DNA from: Chenopodium formosanum
Taxonomy: Eukaryota; Streptophyta; Magnoliopsida; Caryophyllales; Amaranthaceae
Direction of reading: 5' to 3'
NCBI GenBank assembly: GCA_024500155.1
Contig: CM044874.1
Span: 83,392,295-83,456,294 of the forward strand
DNA: 64,000 bases
Shown here: piece by piece, positions 60,600 to 64,000 of the stretch
Layout: every line of letters starts with the position of its first letter
Position numbering within the stretch: position 1 is the first letter of the stretch
Program-made: the position numbers and the translations under genes
The notes under the pieces: generated by a model
Told to the model about the DNA's origin: nothing
Database searches by the model: none
The model's input: the letters and a program-made list of their open reading frames with translations, nothing else

Positions 60600-61745
60600 A
60601 ATATTGCGTAGGGTCCCTCTATGAGCGTGGGGTTTCCTTAGGCTTGGGGTCTCTCTATATAAGCGTGGTGTCCCTCGGGCATCCGCCCTAAGGCGTGGGG
60701 CTTATTAGTTGGGCGTGGGGTCGGTTGGTTGGCGTGGGGTTGGTTCGTTTTGGGTTTCTTCTTAGGCGTGGGGTTCTTCCTTGGGCGTGGGGTTTCAGGA
60801 TGGGCGTAGGGTTTTGAGCTTAGGCATGGGGTTTCAGGATGGGCGTAGGGTTGATACATTAGGCGTTGGGTTTCAGGATGGGCGTGGGGTTATTCCTTGG
60901 GCGTGGGGTTTGAGTTTAGGCGTGGGGTTCTTCCTTGGGCAAGGGGTCCTCTCTTTAGGCTTGGGGTTTGAGTAACGGCGTGGGGTATGAGATTAGGCGT
61001 GGAGTTGGAGTTTGGGCGTGGGGTTTCATCTTCGGCGTGGAGTTTAAGCTTGGGCATGGGGTTTGACCTTGGGCATGGAGTTTCTTCATTGGGCGTGGGG
61101 TTTCTTTCTAGGGCGTGGGGTTCTTCATTGGACGTGGGGTTGATACAGTAGGCGTGGGGTTTGAGTTTTGGGCGTAGGGTTGATACAGAAGGCGTAAGGT
61201 TTCTCCTAGGGCGTGGGGTTCTTCCTTGGGCGTGGGGTTTGAGCTTCGGCATGGCGTTTCTTCCTATGGCGTAGGGTGAGCTTCGGCGTGGGGTTTGAGT
61301 TTTGGGCGTAGGGTTGATACATTAGGCGTGGGGTTTCTCCTAGGGCGTGGGGTTTCATGATGGGCGTGGGGTTCTTCCTTGGGCGTGGGGTTTGAGCTTC
61401 GGCGTGGGGTTTCATCTTGGGCGTGGGGTTTGACCTTGGGCGTGGAGTTTCTTCATTGGGCGTGGGGTTTCTTTCTAGGGCGTAGGGTTCTTCATTGGGC
61501 GTGGGGTTGATACGGTAGGCGTGGGTTTTGAGTTTTGGGCGTAAGGTTGATACAGTAGGCGTGGGGTTTCTCCTAGGGCGCGGGGTTTCATGATAGGCGT
61601 GGGGTTCTTCCTTGGGCGTGGGGTTTGAGCTTCGATGTGGAGTTTCTCCTAGGGCGGGGGGTTTCATGATGGGCGTGGGTTTCTTCCTTGGGCGTGGGGT
61701 TTGAGCTTCGGCGTGGGGTTTCTTCCTTGGGCGTGGGCAAGGGGC
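60600..61745 (-). repeat. CCCCACGCC minisatellite, inverted and uninterrupted (1.15 kb)
   Basis: GGCGTGGGGTTT recurs every ~18-24 bp with tails such as CTTCCTTGG, GAGCTTC, CATGATGG and GATACA. Longer ~300-bp patterns repeat within it (compare 61190-61480 with 61500-61740). It makes 120- and 183-codon minus-strand frames without stops, which I treat as artefacts. Confidence 0.95.
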
Positions 61746-62458
61746 CGAGTGGCGCATGTATCGCGTGGTTGAAAAGCCAGTGGCGCGAAACTACCGTGTG
61801 CTGGATTATGACTGAACGCCTCTAAGTCAAAATCCGGGCTAGAAGCGACGCATGCGCCCACCGCCGTCCTACAGTAGAGGAATCGGCACGTGTCGGTGGA
61901 TACTGAGATTCAGCCCTATGTCACTTCGATTCGTCCCTCCCCCAGCCTATTCCCTAAAAACACCTATATTTTAGAAAACGAGGTTAGTGATGCATTTCGT
62001 ATGCTAAAAAAGGCTAAGTACGGGATTAAGAGGTGTCACAAAGCCTAAGTGTTGGGATGTTGGATAGTACAAGTGGGCAAGGGGCCGTGTGGCATGTGCA
62101 TAAGACATGTGCACCCAAGGACAAGGCATACTGGGTTCCGAGCACTATTTACGACTCCCAAGGCCCTTAAGACATGAATTATAAGGATGAATTAGATGGT
62201 TACGGACACTGTTTATGACTCCTAAGGGCATTTGGGAACCCAAGGAAGTACTTAGATGCATAATCTCGCCGGGTGAAAAAATGATATACGGAAGCCAAAT
62301 ATGAAGGCTATGAAACACGAAATCGGAACAATTTAGGATGTGTCGGGACCTGGGAATTTCACGGAACATTACAGGATGCATCCGGGGACTTATAATATTG
62401 TTTCGACCCATATATGACCATTATTCGACTATGTACAAGCCCCGTGAAAGCTTATTAA
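61746..62458 (-). repeat. Block U1, inverted copy
   Basis: Reverse complement of 38571-39345 (GAAAAGCCAGTGGCGCGAAA, ATTCCCTAAAAACACCTATA, GACATGTGCACCCAAGGACA) with scattered substitutions. It ends at CCGTGAAAGCTTAT and switches directly into subfamily F, not subfamily C. Confidence 0.88.
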
Positions 62459-64000
62459 CACAAGGCCACCACGGGACGATATATGACCAATTACAGGTCA
62501 TACATGGTTCAAAACAAAATTAAATTACACGGAAATATATCCTATACTATTTCAACATTTTGTCACATGCAGAAATCTCTAAAATTGGACAAATTTTGTG
62601 TATTAATCTGTATTGGAATTTTATTTTTTTTTTTTTCAAATCAGGAAAGAAAAAATCTTAAATGCTTTCCATAGACACCACAATACCCTAAAAGGTCAAT
62701 TGGATGGTTGGAACTCTCCATTTTTCTATTTAAAGGTCAATTTATCTTATAACAAAATTGCTACCTTTCATTCACACGATGTTGTCACGGGCCATCACGT
62801 GATTAACTAATAACCATATATAGTTCCAAACTAACGAATATAACCCCAAGGGACACCCCACACATTCCCTTAAATTTTGGTAAATTTCCCCAAAATTAGT
62901 CCAAAAGTGTGAATTATAGCATTCTGTTTTAAACAATTTTTAACTTTACTTGGGCTCGGAAAGGAAAGAGGTCGAGGTACTCCCCATGGGACGCATAATA
63001 CCCCGAGAGGCTATTGAGGTAGTCGAAAACGCCCACTTTGTATTCAAACGGTTAATTCAATTGTTTTAACAACTTACATTTTTTCCACATTAACTCAAGA
63101 CCACCATGGATAATACGTAACTAATTAGAGGTCATAAATGATTCTAAAAAAAAACTATATTACACGGAAATGAATCCAATACCATTTCAACATTTTGTCT
63201 AATAGCAAAAATTTCTAAAATTGGCTAAATTTTGTGTATTCTTCGGTATTAGAAATTTTTTAATTTTTTCAAATAAGGAAAGAAAAGATCTTATGGTTCT
63301 TCCCACATAAACCATGACACCCTACAAAGCCATTTGGATAGTTGGAACTATCCACTTTTCCATTAGAAGGTCAATTTAGCTTAATATAAAATTGCTTCCT
63401 ATCATTAACACAAGGTCGTCACGGGTCATTATGGGACTAGCTAATAACCATAAATAGTTCCAAACTAACTAATATAACCCCAAGGGACACCCCACACATT
63501 CCCTTAAATTTCGGTAAATTTCTTCAAAATTAGTCCAAAAGTGTGAATTTTAAACAATTTTGAACTTTTTCGGGCCCGGAAAGGTAAGAGGTGGAGGTGC
63601 TCCTCATGGGATTCACGATACCCCAATAGGCTTTTTAGGTAGCTGAAAGCCTGAAACCACCCATTTTGCCTTCAAACTGTTAATTTAATTGTTTTACAAC
63701 TTACACTTTTTCATATTAACTCAAGACCACCACGGGACGATAGATGACCAATTAGAAGTCATACATAGTTCCAAACAAAATTAAATTACACAGAAATGTA
63801 TCCTATACCATTTCAACATTTTGTTAGATGTAGAAATTTCTAAAATTGGACAAATTTTGTGTATTATTCTGCATTGGAAATTTTTTAATTTTTTCAAATC
63901 AGGAAAGAAAAAAGCTTAAGGTGCTTTCCTAGAAGGCCATTTGGATGGTTGGAACTGTCTACTTTTCCTTTAAAAGGTCAATTTAGCTTTATACGAAGTT
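62459..64000 (+). repeat. Satellite array F (second), running off the window
   Basis: Same alternating half-units as 45840-50825. GAGGTCGAGGTACTCC (62970) and GAGGTGGAGGTGCTCC (63589) are 619 bp apart, which sets the dimer period. Continues past the right edge. Confidence 0.92.

Noticed and set aside
61206..61757. 183-codon Pro/His/Arg repeat open frame on the minus strand
   Set aside because: Produced by the CCCCACGCC minisatellite, whose units are near multiples of three; other frames are also partly open and there is no start context or domain.

Overview
This is plant nuclear DNA. The introns are GT-AG, the sequence is AT-rich, and it contains MITEs, an LTR, and two recognisable plant gene pieces: a fasciclin-like arabinogalactan protein (FLA) and the last exon of plant mitochondrial SDH6. 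Scattered TACTCCGTA / TACGGAGTA nonamers and GACCCG-type repeats remind me of Caryophyllales (beet, spinach, quinoa relatives). That placement is from memory and is not proven here.

Layout. 1-1.33 kb: 5' part of a decayed hAT transposon (minus strand). 1.3-6.2 kb: low-gene sequence with a tandem duplication and a weak candidate spliced micro-ORF. 6.215-12.349 kb: a 6.1-kb composite hAT-like element, bounded by the 8-bp duplication GTTTTACA, carrying about 11 copies of a ~320-bp satellite. 12.4-19 kb: AT-rich intergenic DNA with Stowaway-type and other MITEs and a short copia-like LTR. 19.0-20.9 kb: an inverted satellite block. 21.9-26.3 kb: the only complete gene, a two-exon FLA with a 3.0-kb intron. 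26.3-29.1 kb: downstream intergenic DNA. 29.09-30.2 kb: the end block of a second composite hAT-like element, inverted. 30.2-64 kb: almost entirely satellite DNA of one superfamily with three subfamilies (A, C, F), mixed with a CCCCACGCC minisatellite, a solo LTR, a hAT MITE and a mariner-like element. The only gene trace there is the SDH6 exon at 44.57-44.73 kb.

Large-scale structure. The order [satellite array - U1 - CCCCACGCC minisatellite - U2 - satellite array] occurs at 32.6-43.1 kb (plus). It recurs inverted at 51.4-62.5 kb, forming an imperfect inverted repeat with ~10-kb arms around an 8-kb spacer. Three insertions are private to one arm: a solo LTR on the left, and a 782-bp hAT MITE and a 1.4-kb insert on the right. 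The arms therefore predate these insertions.

Main points. (1) The satellite travels inside hAT-like elements: one copy has matching 8-bp target duplications, and the same array/end-block junction recurs 18 kb away in the other orientation. (2) A 1,721-bp solo LTR carries two blocks of five palindromic 11-mers (CCGTGTCACGG type) spaced 20-21 bp, duplicated at a 155-bp offset, ending about 60 bp before a TATA box. (3) All arrays are one satellite superfamily rich in perfect 8-bp palindromes.

Apart from FLA, SDH6 and the hAT transposase I see no protein-coding gene I would defend. Satellite and minisatellite reading frames are by-products of repeat structure. Array boundaries are approximate to roughly +/-30 bp. 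Element ends with target duplications are exact as read.
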